From positions 27,101,250-27,165,249 of the forward strand of contig CM026570.1 in the NCBI GenBank assembly GCA_015143295.1: a DNA stretch of 64,000 nucleotides. The letters run 5' to 3'. Position numbers and translations under genes: made by a program. The DNA comes from Tetracentron sinense (Eukaryota; Streptophyta; Magnoliopsida; Trochodendrales; Trochodendraceae). Under the pieces are notes generated by a model. It saw only the letters and a program-made list of their open reading frames with translations, was not told the origin of the DNA and did no database searches. Shown here in pieces: positions 10,854-20,675 of the stretch (positions are counted from its first letter, which is position 1; each line of letters begins with the position of its first letter).

Positions 10854-12682
10854 TGTTGCCCAAGTATTGACCCTATAAGGGGGGGGGGGGTGATTAGGGT
10901 CTATGGAAAAATTAAAATTTATTCTACTTCCCTAAGCGAAATTTCAACTTAAGCAAGTTAAAGAGAAATAGAGACTATATAATTCTATTCAAGCATTCAA
11001 GACAATAAAGTAAGAGATAGAGTTAGAGAGATGCAAACACAAAGACATCAAGGATTTGTTCACAAGGTTCAACCACTTGTCTACGTCACCGTCTTTCAAC
11101 TTCCCACTTCAAGGATTCCCATGATTTTATTCCCAAATTGTATAGACTTCTTGTAGGTGAGTCCTAACCTTGCTAAGGAACAATCCTCCTTAGACTTAGT
11201 CCCCCTTTCCAGGTAGAGGCCAGACCTTTACAATCTTATTCACGTGTGAGATCAAGCCTTTACAAAGCTCTCCAACTTCACAGACAAGAGTCCCTCGGAC
11301 CTCTTGGTTTGAACACACTTAGACAAGTGGTTTTACAAACTTTAGAGGCTCCTTACACGAGCTGATTAGTCCCTCTTAGCTCACTTGAAGATCTCCCAAA
11401 GATTGGAGTTGAATAGCTCAACAATTGGGAGTTGGGAATTCTAGGTTCAACTTTGATAGATTTAGAAATCTATGCTTGGAGTGAATAATTGAATGATCTA
11501 GATTGATTGGAGTCCTTATTTTGTTCATAAATCATCTCATTTTATAGACCAAGAAGTTTCATGGAAGTTGGAGTAGCATTTAATGCAAAAAGAGCTGTTG
11601 AAAAATAGCCATTTACAAAGTCAAAATGCTCTGTCCCAAACCATTCGGTCGACCTAATGGTGATCCCATTTTGTTGGTCGTCCAAATGCTCCGTTTTTGC
11701 CTCGCGGTATTTTGACCATAACTTTTGATTGACTTATCAGAATTAGGTGACTCAAATTGCAAAGGGGAACAATTTTGTGTCTAATGTAAAAATCTTAATT
11801 ATACTTTATTTTTAGTATAAGTGGGTCCCAACGTTGACTGGTCCATCCAATCGTCTGGATGGTGCACTGTTTTGTCTCCTTCTATATTTTGACCATCGCT
11901 TTTGATTGTCTCAATGAAATTAGGTGATTCAACTTTCTATTCTACTTAAAATCTAAAGGGGAATAATTTTGTGTCTAATGATCAAATCCTAATTCTGCTT
12001 TATTCATGGTTAAATTGGGTTCCAAAGTTGATTGGTTTTTGGAACACATAGCCAGACGGATTTTGGATTCTTGATTCAGTTGACCGAGTGAACCTTTCGG
12101 TCGTCCGAATGGCCAAATTTCACTAGAAAATCCATTTTCTTATTCTGATATGATGGGAGTGATTTCCTTGGTCTTTTCCTTTATCTTTAAAGAGATAATT
12201 ATAATGTTTAGGTCCTTAGATTGATATCATAATGGATCTTAAGGAACCTATATAAGTCAATCTAAGTAATTTGAGCATTCAACTTGACCAAACTATGAGG
12301 ACTTCTTACAAAAGTCACTCTAGACTCAATAAACATAAACCATTAAACCTTCATGAGTCTTCATTCTTGACCTTGAACTTGATTTGGCTTTAAGCTTCAT
12401 GATCTTCTTTCTTCTTTGATCCAACTTTGGACTATGGCTTGGGATCTACAAGATCTTCAATTCGACTTCAAAGTGATCCAATGGCTTGCCTTTGACTTGC
12501 TTGATGAATCTTATTCATAGATGGTCTTTTCATGCTTTTTCCATTGAATGGTTTACTAATGCTCTTGGTTAACTGAAGTTCACTTAAACTCATAGAGACA
12601 TTGGTAGCACAAATATCCTTTCATTATTGTGTTATCATCAAAATCAAGATAGAGGCTATAGGTAGAAACCTAAAAGTTAACA
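10854..12682 (+). mobile_element. Complete family-2 LTR (probable solo LTR)
   Basis: It begins TGTTGCCCAAGTATTGACCC followed by a G run and ends AAAGTTAACA, giving a TG...CA-bounded LTR of about 1.83 kb. It is the longest copy of this family in the window. I do not see a convincing 5-bp duplication (GAAAG before, CATAG after), so it may be the product of a rearrangement rather than simple LTR-LTR recombination. Slots at 11640-11700 and 12060-12120 carry CGGTCGACC-type motifs. Confidence 0.55.
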
Positions 12683-14739
12683 CATAGTCCAAGTCGAGTC
12701 TCTTGAAGACAAAGCCAAATCACAAGACCCAAGATCAAGTCGAAGATCAGCTCTCAAGAGGCTTATGAATGTATTTTTATGAGAGTGTCTAAGACTTATG
12801 TAAGAAGTCCTCAAAATATGGTAAGTTGAATGCTCAAAATACCTAGATTGACCATAGGAGCCTAGGACATATAGTGGACATCATTCTAAGGCCCTAAAAA
12901 TTCTTAAAAATCATGTTAAAGGAAAGTCAAATGACCTAGGAATTCATTCCTATCATTAAGGTCTGATTCAAAAAAGAAAAACAATTTTTTACTCTAAATT
13001 CGTCGATGAAATCACAAGGGTGATTTGACTTCGACGACGAAATGGAGATAGGAAAAATTCTTGTGATTTTTGTTCTTGGATTCGGTGACGAATTGAACCG
13101 GTGACCCAGATTTGTCGACGAAATGAAGCTTGAATCAGAAAAACGTTGTAACGTCTATTTTTCAACGACCTTATTTGCATTTAATGCTTCACCAACGGTA
13201 AAATTGGATCATGAGCTATAAAAGAAGTTCATTTATGAACAAAATAAAAAAACTTGATCAATGTAATAACTCCAATCATCTACTCTTTCACTTACATTGA
13301 TTTCATCATCAATCATACACTTAGAAATTGTAGCGCCCTAGAACTTTTCGTACCTAATGAATAGTGTTCTCCTAGTCATTGGCCTTTCACGTAGTCCAAT
13401 TAATAAATAAAAGAGAACTTGAAAATTATAAAACATCAGAAATGTTCCCCTTCGAATGACAAACCCAACACAAGTTGAATCGTCAAAATCCGACGAGCGA
13501 GTCAAAAGAAATGACCGAAATACCAAAATAAGGTAAAACATCAAAAATCTGAAGAGCGCCAATCGCTAGAAATCAATCGATCCACAACTAATCACTCGAT
13601 CTAAATTAGTGATCGATCAGTCCACAACCGATCGATCGGTATCTGTCGACTGGTCCAAAATTTTGTATGGGAAAAACTTCCAGAGAGGCTGTTTTCAACC
13701 GATCACTCAGTCATAAACACTGGGTCACCGATCGCTCGGTCTTCGCGTTTTGCTGAAATTTCATTAAGGGTTTTTTCGTCTTTTGGGCATTCTACACTTG
13801 CCTATAAGGGCTTGCTTGAGCCATAAGGGTTCATAAACCCTAAGACCTCATATTTTGAGAGAGAGTGAGAGAGGAGAAAGAGGTTTTCTCCTAGGGTTTC
13901 AACTAGAGAGAAATCAAGGGTTTGAGAACCCTAGATCATCCCAATAGCTTGGATTTCTCAAATCTACCCTCAAGCACGTGTGGAGTTCCTTCTCCAAGCT
14001 CGGGCAGCGTTTTTCCATGGTATTTCTCAAAAGACTTCTTCCCCAATCAAGCATCCTTCAAGCAAGGGTTCTCCTTTTCCAACTTGGAGCTTCAATCAAG
14101 GGTTTCCATCCAAGATCAAGCTTTGGTTTCAAGGTTAGTACACCCTACTAACTCACTTAGCAATCCTAAGATTCCTCTCTATTGTAAATGATGATTTCTA
14201 TCATGTGTGCTCCTCTTTCTTTGGAATATGCTTATCCCCTAAATGTGAGCAAGATAAATGGAATAATGGATGTAGATGTGTGGGGTGAATGTTGGAGGCG
14301 ATGGATACCGTGTAGATGTGATGAATGTTATGTGATGGAAATGGTGGAAGGGCATCTTACAAATAACGAACACACTTGATGTTGATGAAATGTATGCATT
14401 AAGAAATTGAAATGAAATGACTATAAATGTGATGCACACCATGTGTTTGGTAAAAGACCTAAATGAGAATTAAATGGAATTAATGAAGAACACTAAAATA
14501 TGATCTATGTGCTTTTCTTAAAGTAGTAAATTGTCCAATGTTATACATGCCAATCTAAATTCTCACATGTTTATACTATGAATCGAAATGCTATGCACTA
14601 TCCTCCATGTCATATATGTCATCATGATTATTACCACAAGTGCTACACATACTCATGTATGCATGCTTGAACCAATGTTTTTAAAGTACAAGTTGGAAGA
14701 AACAAACAAGAACAAGAATTGTGATTCACGAAACGAATG

Positions 14740-14985
14740 AAAAGGTCGGACATCGGGCCGATTAAGGGTAAGGCATATCCCTATGATATGTCATACCTGG
14801 CTCACAAGGAAACAAGCATGAATGATAAAGTCAGACATCGGGCCAGTCAAGGGTAGGGCATATCCCTAGGATATGTCATACCTGGCTCACAAGGAAACAA
14901 GCATGAATGATAAAGCCGGACATCGGGCCGGTCAAGGGTAGGGCATATCGCAAGATATGTCATACCTGACTCACAAGAAAACAAG
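14740..14985. repeat. Tandem 85-bp repeat in the solo LTR, three copies
   Basis: Each unit carries GACATCGGGCC, AAGGGTAGGGCATATCCCTA, GGATATGTCATACCTG and CTCACAAGGAAACAAGCATG. The CATATCC(C)TAGGATATG part is a near-perfect palindrome. Element A has a related ACATATCCTACGATATGT palindrome in the equivalent LTR position. Confidence 0.8.
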
Positions 14986-15466
14986 ACAAGGAGGTTGGTG
15001 TACCTTTTCTATATATATATATATATTTCGCTGAAGGGAATTTACATTCCCGGCTCATAAGTTGCCTCAAGGGCACTAACCTCTGGCTCACAAGTATACA
15101 AGTCAAGAACAAACAACATATGTGATTCCAAACAAGACAAGACACGCATGCATGATTTTCACAAGCAAGACCAAGACAAGAAACAGGTTTTTAAATATGA
15201 CAAGTAAGGTTTGAAAAACACGAAAGACTATTTTCAAGAACAAGTCCAGGTTTCTAAAAATGAGTTTTATCGGAGTTTTCGCATTCATGCACGCATGTCA
15301 AGATTATCATATTGTTTTATTTCCAATGCTATAAATGTCACATGTTGCTAGTGTTGCTTAAAATTGATTATTGTATATTATGGTTCATTGTTGTTGTGTG
15401 AAGGTTATTGCTATGGTTAGCTAGTAGCTTGTACTCGCTGAGTATTCCATACTCACCCGTACTTTT

Positions 15467-15604
15467 ATGTCGATAGGTACCGAGGAAGCCCTCAACCCTG
15501 AGCCTTGGGTTGAGGAAGAGTATGTTGAGGAGAGGGAGCCTCCTATCCCGATGCAGTCGCAGGAGGATAAGGATCGCAACGTCTGGCCATACCTAGATTA
15601 CTGA
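15467..15604 (+). CDS. LTR-embedded acidic short ORF (45 aa), PW-EEEY family
   Basis: This is an open frame from ATG (ATGTCGATAGGT) to TGA. It contains EPWVEEEYVEE, the core shared with the short ORFs in elements A, B and the other LTRs. The C-terminus is longer than in A and B and ends WPYLDY. It lies 3' of the conserved CTGAGTATTCCAT hairpin and directly spans a GATAG|GT acceptor-like site. No known domain is recognised. The evidence for coding is conservation with synonymous codon differences. Whether it is translated is unknown. Confidence 0.5.
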   Translation: MSIGTEEALNPEPWVEEEYVEEREPPIPMQSQEDKDRNVWPYLDY

Positions 15605-15990
15605 TGAGCATAGTAGGCACAATAGTTCTTTTTGTATTTGGATATTTTGATAGGTGGGCCTGTCCACCTTCACTCTGATTATGTTATGTATATTTTCACT
15701 TGGAATATAGACTACCTTATAAAGAAAAGAAAATTTTGGGTTAACACTTCCTCACTCATGTTTAGCTTCCGCACTTTGATTATTGTTGTTATTATATCAT
15801 GTTAGCCTTGTTCATTATAGGATGGTTTGAAAGGTACGAATAGTCACCTCTAAAGTATCCCTTAACTCCTAGGGGGTATTTTGGGGCGCGACAGAAATCC
15901 TCAAAATCTCTTTTGAGCTATTCAACTCCATTCATTTGAGAGATTTCATTAGAGTTTGTTGTCCACTCTTATTCAACCAATATTAGAAGC

Positions 15991-17147
15991 ATTCAATTCG
16001 GAGGGGGTGAGACCATGGGTCTCACCCACGGTCTGGGTTAGGTCCAAAGCCTATTTGGGTTGCGGACTAGGGTCTAACCTTAGTCAATCTGCGGACCAAG
16101 ATAGGGTGGGATTCATAGAGTCTATTTGCAAAGCTTATGTGGGGCTCTGCTCGTAAAAGCAAACCCTAATCACATGTCAGTCCCCTCAGGACTAACAAAA
16201 ATGGGTATCTGTGGGGCATTATTGCCTTGCTGTCAACATTAAATGCTAGGCGGGTTGGCGATGAGCCAGCCCTTGGCCAGCTGGTGCGCGTGACTTTGTC
16301 ATGCGCGAAGCCCAATCGTCCATTTTATGGGTGGTAATCAGGTGTAAGCAGGTGCATCATACACCAGCCTTACGAGCAGTGAGATTTCACTGCCCCCAAT
16401 AACTTAATCATAGAAATTAAAGAATTACTTGGAAGTATTTCTTCTTACTAATATTTGCGAATCAGTCCCTCCAATTAATATTGCACATGAGAATACAAGA
16501 CAATTTTTCTACATTGTCAAGTCCCCAACTTATGTAGAGAATTGTTTTAATTGATATTTTTCATCAAATTAAATTCCCAAAAATAAATTTGAAATTCATT
16601 AGAAGAATTAATAAAATAATTACTTCTTTATGTTTAGAAAATAATCATTATGATAATGCCATTTCTTTGATAAACATCAGCTAAATTTCTAAGCCTAGTT
16701 CGATAAATTTCATTCTCCATTTAAGGAATTGTGGAATCCTTGTTAACTGTTCACACACTCCCCTAAGTATTGTGTACATAACCTAATAGCCAAGACAAGG
16801 AAAGGGATGAGTCCTTTGTTTATTTCAAAAGAAGGAATTACATAGATAGATACTTGAGAAGATGTTGATCTATCGGGTTAAGGATAATCTGTCAAATAAA
16901 TCACCCTAATATAAGTAGACAATGTATTACATAGGATATCTAAAAATAGTCAATGCAGTTCAGTACAAGTACACCACATGTTAAGAGACTCTTCTATTCA
17001 TAATTGAAATTCACCTCACCATCTTATGGAACAAACCCTGCATGTGAAAGCCAAATAGAAATACAATGCCCATTTGTATTAAAATGGCTTGGAACAATTG
17101 TACGCCTACAGGAACTAGAAAACCATGTCTCATTTGTCTTTGGTTCT
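15991..17147 (+). repeat. Dispersed 1.2-kb repeat (copy 1)
   Basis: From the palindrome TGAGACCATGGGTCTCA to about GTCTTTGGTTCTTA, this block is closely similar to 42761-43990 in the same orientation. Shared landmarks are ATGTCAGTCCCC, AGGCGGG, GCCAGCTGGTG and CAGGAACTAGAAAACCATG. It holds no gene. The flanks differ at both ends, so it behaves as a dispersed repeat, class unknown. Confidence 0.7.
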
Positions 17148-17976
17148 TATTCCGGGTCCGTACTTGTTCGGCTCCAGAACGGACTAACATCTCTGGACGG
17201 AGGTCGTCGATGTTGATGACAAACAGTTGCCATAATTGTTGTGAAGGTCGTCGGATTAACACCTCTGAATGCATTTGTGCCCAACTTGAAGAACAAGTTC
17301 CTGTCTTCTTGTGCTGAGTCTATGTCAGTCTTTGCCTTAATAGCCGGGTGACTTTGATCACGATTGTTAATGCCCCTTGCATAATTCGAAGAAACACGCA
17401 AGTTCACCTTTTCTTTTCTTGATCCGATAACATCATTGATGATGTCATCAGGTGTTGAGTTTTATCTCAGGAGGACCCTATTTCAGTTGGCCTTCAGTTG
17501 CCAACATATCTCTTTCTTGGAAAGGGAATTGATTGTGGATGAATATATGTCCATCTCCTGCTCCTTCTCCTTCTCCCTCCTGAGATGGTCTTGTCTGTGG
17601 ACTTTTATTTCCGCAGACTCAGGTATGTTTCTAGACCTGTCCGTGGAGTTAGATACAACTCTACCCACCAAGTAACCTTGGGCTGGACCCTTGGGTCTAG
17701 CTGAGCTTTGGGTCCGTGGACCCTGATTGGTGTCCGTGGGTGGGCATTGCCCCTTGCCCATGGAGTGGCCTTGGCCACTTCTCCTTCTGTCCATAGGATT
17801 AGCCTACCGACTAGCCTTCTGATTTTGAGCACGGGTCTGCGGACTCAAACTCCTGTCTGCAGACTTCTCCTGCAGGTCGGTTCCCTATACTTGGTTATTT
17901 TTGTTATTTTTAACCAATTTTGTTGGGAAAGTTCTTGTCAGTCCCTTAGGCCAATGGCCTTGTTCTTTTGCCGTGA
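17148..17976. other. Unassigned repeat-like DNA hosting element A
   Basis: No gene is recognised. The stretch contains recurring GTCCGTGGAC and CTGCGGACT/CTGCAGAC motifs, which continue on the other side of element A (27849-28446). Joining the flanks at the GAGAA duplication gives one uninterrupted host sequence. Confidence 0.4.
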
Positions 17977-18237
17977 GAGAATGTAGAACCCCGAAACTTT
18001 TGTATATGCCTTGGGATGTGTGTCAAGGCATGGTGTCTTGTAATCTCAATTTCATGAAATGAGAATTTGATACTTCGATGGAATTGTGTCAAGAATGCTA
18101 TAATTAATTAGATAAATTATTTAATAAAGCCTATAAGCTTTAAAGAGGTCCTAGTAAAGTTTAAAAAATATTAGAATAGAAGTAGAATGGGTCCAAATAG
18201 TAGGAATGGGTGAAAAATGGACTCAGTGTCAAAACCT

Positions 18238-18435
18238 GCAGACCACCGATCGCTCGGTCCATTGTAGCGATCGATCGGTCCATAACCGATCGATCGGAGG
18301 CTATCGACTGGTTAAACTTTTTGTATGGGAAAATTTTCCAGAGAGCTTGTTTTTGACCGTTCGCTCGGTCAAAAACACCGATCACTCGGTAGGCAACCGA
18401 TCGATCGGTCATAACCACCGATCGCTTGGTCCCCC
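18238..18435. repeat. Palindromic CGATCGATCG cluster in the 5' LTR of A
   Basis: Repeated ACCGATCGCTCGGTC, GCGATCGATCGGTC and ACCGATCGATCGG motifs are spaced by short unique words. They lie just 5' of GCGTTTTGCAGAAATTTCA and the probable start region. The 3' LTR has one unit fewer (25770-25945). Confidence 0.85.
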
Positions 18436-19299
18436 GCGTTTTGCAGAAATTTCAATAAGGGTGTTTTCGTCTTTTGGGCATTTCACTCATGCCTTAAAGG
18501 CTTTGCCCGAGAGTTTGAGGGTTCATAAACCCTAAGTAGAGACCTTGAGAGATAGACAGAAAGGAGAAAGAGATTTCTAACCTAGGGTTTTAAGAACCCT
18601 AAATCATCACAAGCTCGTTTTCCTTCAAGATGAAGGCTCAAACACTTGTGGAGCACGTTCTCCAAGCTAGGGCAGCAACTCACGCACGTTTTTGCAAGGG
18701 GTTTCTTCCCTCATTTGTCAAGGTCGGTACCTTTTGCTACCCTCCTAATTCATACCTCTTTTCTTTCCTTCTTCTTTATAGTTTCCCTAATATATGAACC
18801 TAATGGGATGAATAGATGGTTGTTAGATGTGAATGGGCGATTGGATGCCGTGTGTATGGTTGTGATGAATGAAATGGGGAGGGCATTGTATCCATAATAA
18901 ACATACATGTGTGATGTGAACATTAATCCACGTAGAAAAGCATGATGTAGGTTTAATACATAACGAACACACCCCTTGTATGATGAAATGCCAAGGTGAA
19001 TAAAATGAGTTGGTAATTAAGAGATGCATGCTTAATTAATTATGAAAATTCCTAGGACCTATGATAGTGTGTTTCCTTGCTTTCCCTAAATTGCATGAAT
19101 ATTGACTTGCTCAAATTATCGATGTCATATGTATTGTGAATTACCCAATTGTCATATTTAAATTCAAATGCAAGTATGCACACGATTCCACGAGTACGGC
19201 ATGCATGACATGATTTACCGAAGTTTTTCAAGAACGAGAATTAGAGGTGGGACATATCCTACGATATGTTTTACCTCACTTTTGATAAGAACAAGACAA

Positions 19300-19600
19300 G
19301 CATGAGCATTAAGGAAGAAAGGTCTCCCTTCCCTCACAAGTAGTTTATTTTTCAAGCAAGCAAGATACATGGCATGGCAAGCATGAGCATTTAGGAAGAA
19401 GGGTCTCCCTTCCTTCACAAGTAGTTTATTTTCAAAGTAAGCAAGATACATGGCATGGCAAGCATGAGCATTTAGGAAGAAGGGTATCCCTTCCCTCGCA
19501 AGTAGTTTATTTTCCAAGCAAGCAAGATACATGTCATGGCAAGCATGAGCAATTAGGAAGAAGGGTCTCCCTTCCCTCACAAGTAGCATGAGCACGTTTA
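19300..19600. repeat. 81-bp tandem repeat in the LTR of A, 3.6 copies
   Basis: Each unit has GCATGAGCATTTAGGAAGAA, GGGTCTCCCTTCC, CACAAGTAGTTTATTTT and CAAGATACATGGCATGGCAA. The GGAAGAAGGGTCTCCCTTCC part can fold on itself. Because 81 is divisible by three, a long but spurious open frame appears on the minus strand. Confidence 0.85.
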
Positions 19601-19894
19601 TTTCCAAGTAAGCATGGCATGGCATGACATGTGTGACATGACATGATACGACAAGACAAGACAGACAAGACAAGTTTTCAAACACGAAATGGGCAATTTG
19701 AGTCAAGTGAAGTGCACGATGTTTTCAAGGGTTTTATCGGCTTCTACGAAAATACAAGCTTGATTATAAACTGCTTTACTTTCCTGTTATGAGATTATCT
19801 GCTTCCTGCTTATATATATATCATCGTTGCTGTACTATGACTATTGGTTAGCATTTGGTACACGCTGAGTATTCCATGCTCAGCTGTACTTCTT

Positions 19895-20014
19895 ATGTCG
19901 GCAGGTGATAGCGGAGCGGCTGCTCCTTTTGACATCTGTGCTCCGAGCCCATGGGGGGAGGAGGAGTATGTCGAGGAACCTGTGGAGGAACCTCCGGTAG
20001 AGGGCTACTATTAG
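19895..20014 (+). CDS. LTR-embedded acidic short ORF (39 aa), 5' LTR of A
   Basis: An open frame of 40 codons runs from ATGTCGGCAGGT to TAG. The core reads PFDICAPSPWGEEEYVEEP, followed by EEPPVEGYY. The same frame is open in the 3' LTR of A and in both LTRs of B, and the core recurs in three other LTR types. The peptide is strongly acidic, without a signal peptide or membrane segment. An acceptor-like GGCAG|GT lies inside codons 3-4, so the ATG would be lost if an LTR intron from 18723 were spliced there. Function unknown. Confidence 0.55.
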   Translation: MSAGDSGAAAPFDICAPSPWGEEEYVEEPVEEPPVEGYY

Positions 20015-20324
20015 GTGGTGGTAGATTCTGAGTGAGTGAGCTATGGGTGAGTTGAGAGAGATGTATTCATGTATTTTGGCGGGCCTGTCCGCACTTTCTT
20101 TTGTGTATTTTTTTGTATAAACTTGGATCACATATATATATACATAGAGGTTTGGTTAAGTCTTCCGCTGTGCTATGTTAGAGTATGTTTCCGCTATTAT
20201 GTCCTCTATTGTATATGCTCCAGGTCTTTTACAGGTTATTTTGGTCAAGCAAGTCATGCAAGTTATGATGAGTCGTCCAAGATTCATTCTAACTCCTAGG
20301 ATGGGTTTTGGGGCGCGACAGAAG

Positions 20325-20336
20325 TGGTATCAGAGC
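20325..20336 (+). other. Primer-binding site of element A (initiator tRNA-Met)
   Basis: TGGTATCAGAGC, complementary to the 3' end of plant initiator methionine tRNA, lies four bases after the 5' LTR. This is the usual primer for chromoviruses. Confidence 0.9.
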
Positions 20337-20675
20337 TTAGGCTTTAGGTCTCTAGGGTCACTTAGAATCTAATACCACGGCTTGACAAGAGCATATGTTA
20401 GGAAATAAGTTAGGAAGGAAGTAAGTCGGAAGCGAGTCATGTTCCAACCGTAAGACTAAACTTTAGTCTTAGTCAAAATGGTTGTTTCAACCAAGTACGG
20501 GTCTTAGAGACGCTAGAACACCAAAGTATAATATGATAAATACTCTGATGACTTGATGTGATGTATGCTAGTGTTATACAATTTGTGCAATTGAATTATG
20601 ATGAATTGAACCAATACGATAAATTGTGGTTTCAAGTTAGACTCATGTAGTGCTATTATTCACAGGACTTTAGTC

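Larger units (their letters stand above)
13329..15893 (+). mobile_element. Solo LTR, Tekay-type, with target duplication GAAAT
   Basis: The 2565-bp LTR runs from TGTAGCGCCCTAGAACTTTT to ATTTTGGGGCGCGACA. Identical GAAAT copies at 13324-13328 and 15894-15898 prove insertion followed by LTR-LTR recombination. Internal landmarks in order: palindromic CGATCGATCGG cluster 13560-13755, TATA-like CTATAAGGG at 13802, donor-like CAAG|GTTAGT at 14134, three 85-bp tandem units at 14740-14985, hairpin-like CTGAGTATTCCATACTCA near 15440, and a short open frame at 15467. The same landmarks occur in elements A and B. Confidence 0.9.
12683..15990 (-). mobile_element. Inverted family-2 LTR fragment, split by the solo LTR 13329-15893
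   Basis: Parts 12683-13328 and 15899-15990 together read, on the minus strand, as the middle of the family-2 LTR. Shared landmarks are TGAGCTATTCAACTCCA, TTTATGAACAAAATAA, GCATTTAATGC and TGAGGACTTCTTAC. The LTR end and start are both missing. The fragment abuts the + copy at 12682, making a large inverted pair. The Tekay solo LTR entered this fragment, proved by the GAAAT duplication, so it is younger. Confidence 0.6.
17982..20320 (+). repeat. 5' LTR of element A
   Basis: It starts TGTAGAACCCCGAAAC and ends TTGGGGCGCGACA. Landmarks: CGATCGATCGG palindrome cluster 18238-18435; donor-like TCAAG|GTCGGT at 18723; 81-bp tandem repeats 19300-19600; hairpin CTGAGTATTCCATGCTCAG at 19865-19883; short ORF 19895-20014. 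Compared with the 3' LTR it keeps an extra roughly 20-bp palindrome unit but lacks about 25 bp near 18585. Confidence 0.92.

Noticed and set aside
14740..14985. Regular repeats resembling a CRISPR array
   Set aside because: The units are contiguous 85-bp tandem copies with no unique spacers, inside a plant LTR.
17011..17407. Overlapping minus-strand frames of 86-87 codons
   Set aside because: They straddle the end of the dispersed 1.2-kb repeat, are not conserved in its other copy, and show no family motif.
18628..18722. LTR 'exon 1' of A as coding sequence joined to the micropeptide
   Set aside because: In the phase required to join, A has an in-frame TAG, and between A and B the exon changes frame by indels. 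It is better seen as leader sequence.
19215..19706. 163-codon minus-strand frame with a 27-residue repeat (and 26748-27230)
   Set aside because: It is the 81-bp LTR tandem repeat read in one frame. It is antisense to the LTR and absent from the homologous, diverged part of B.
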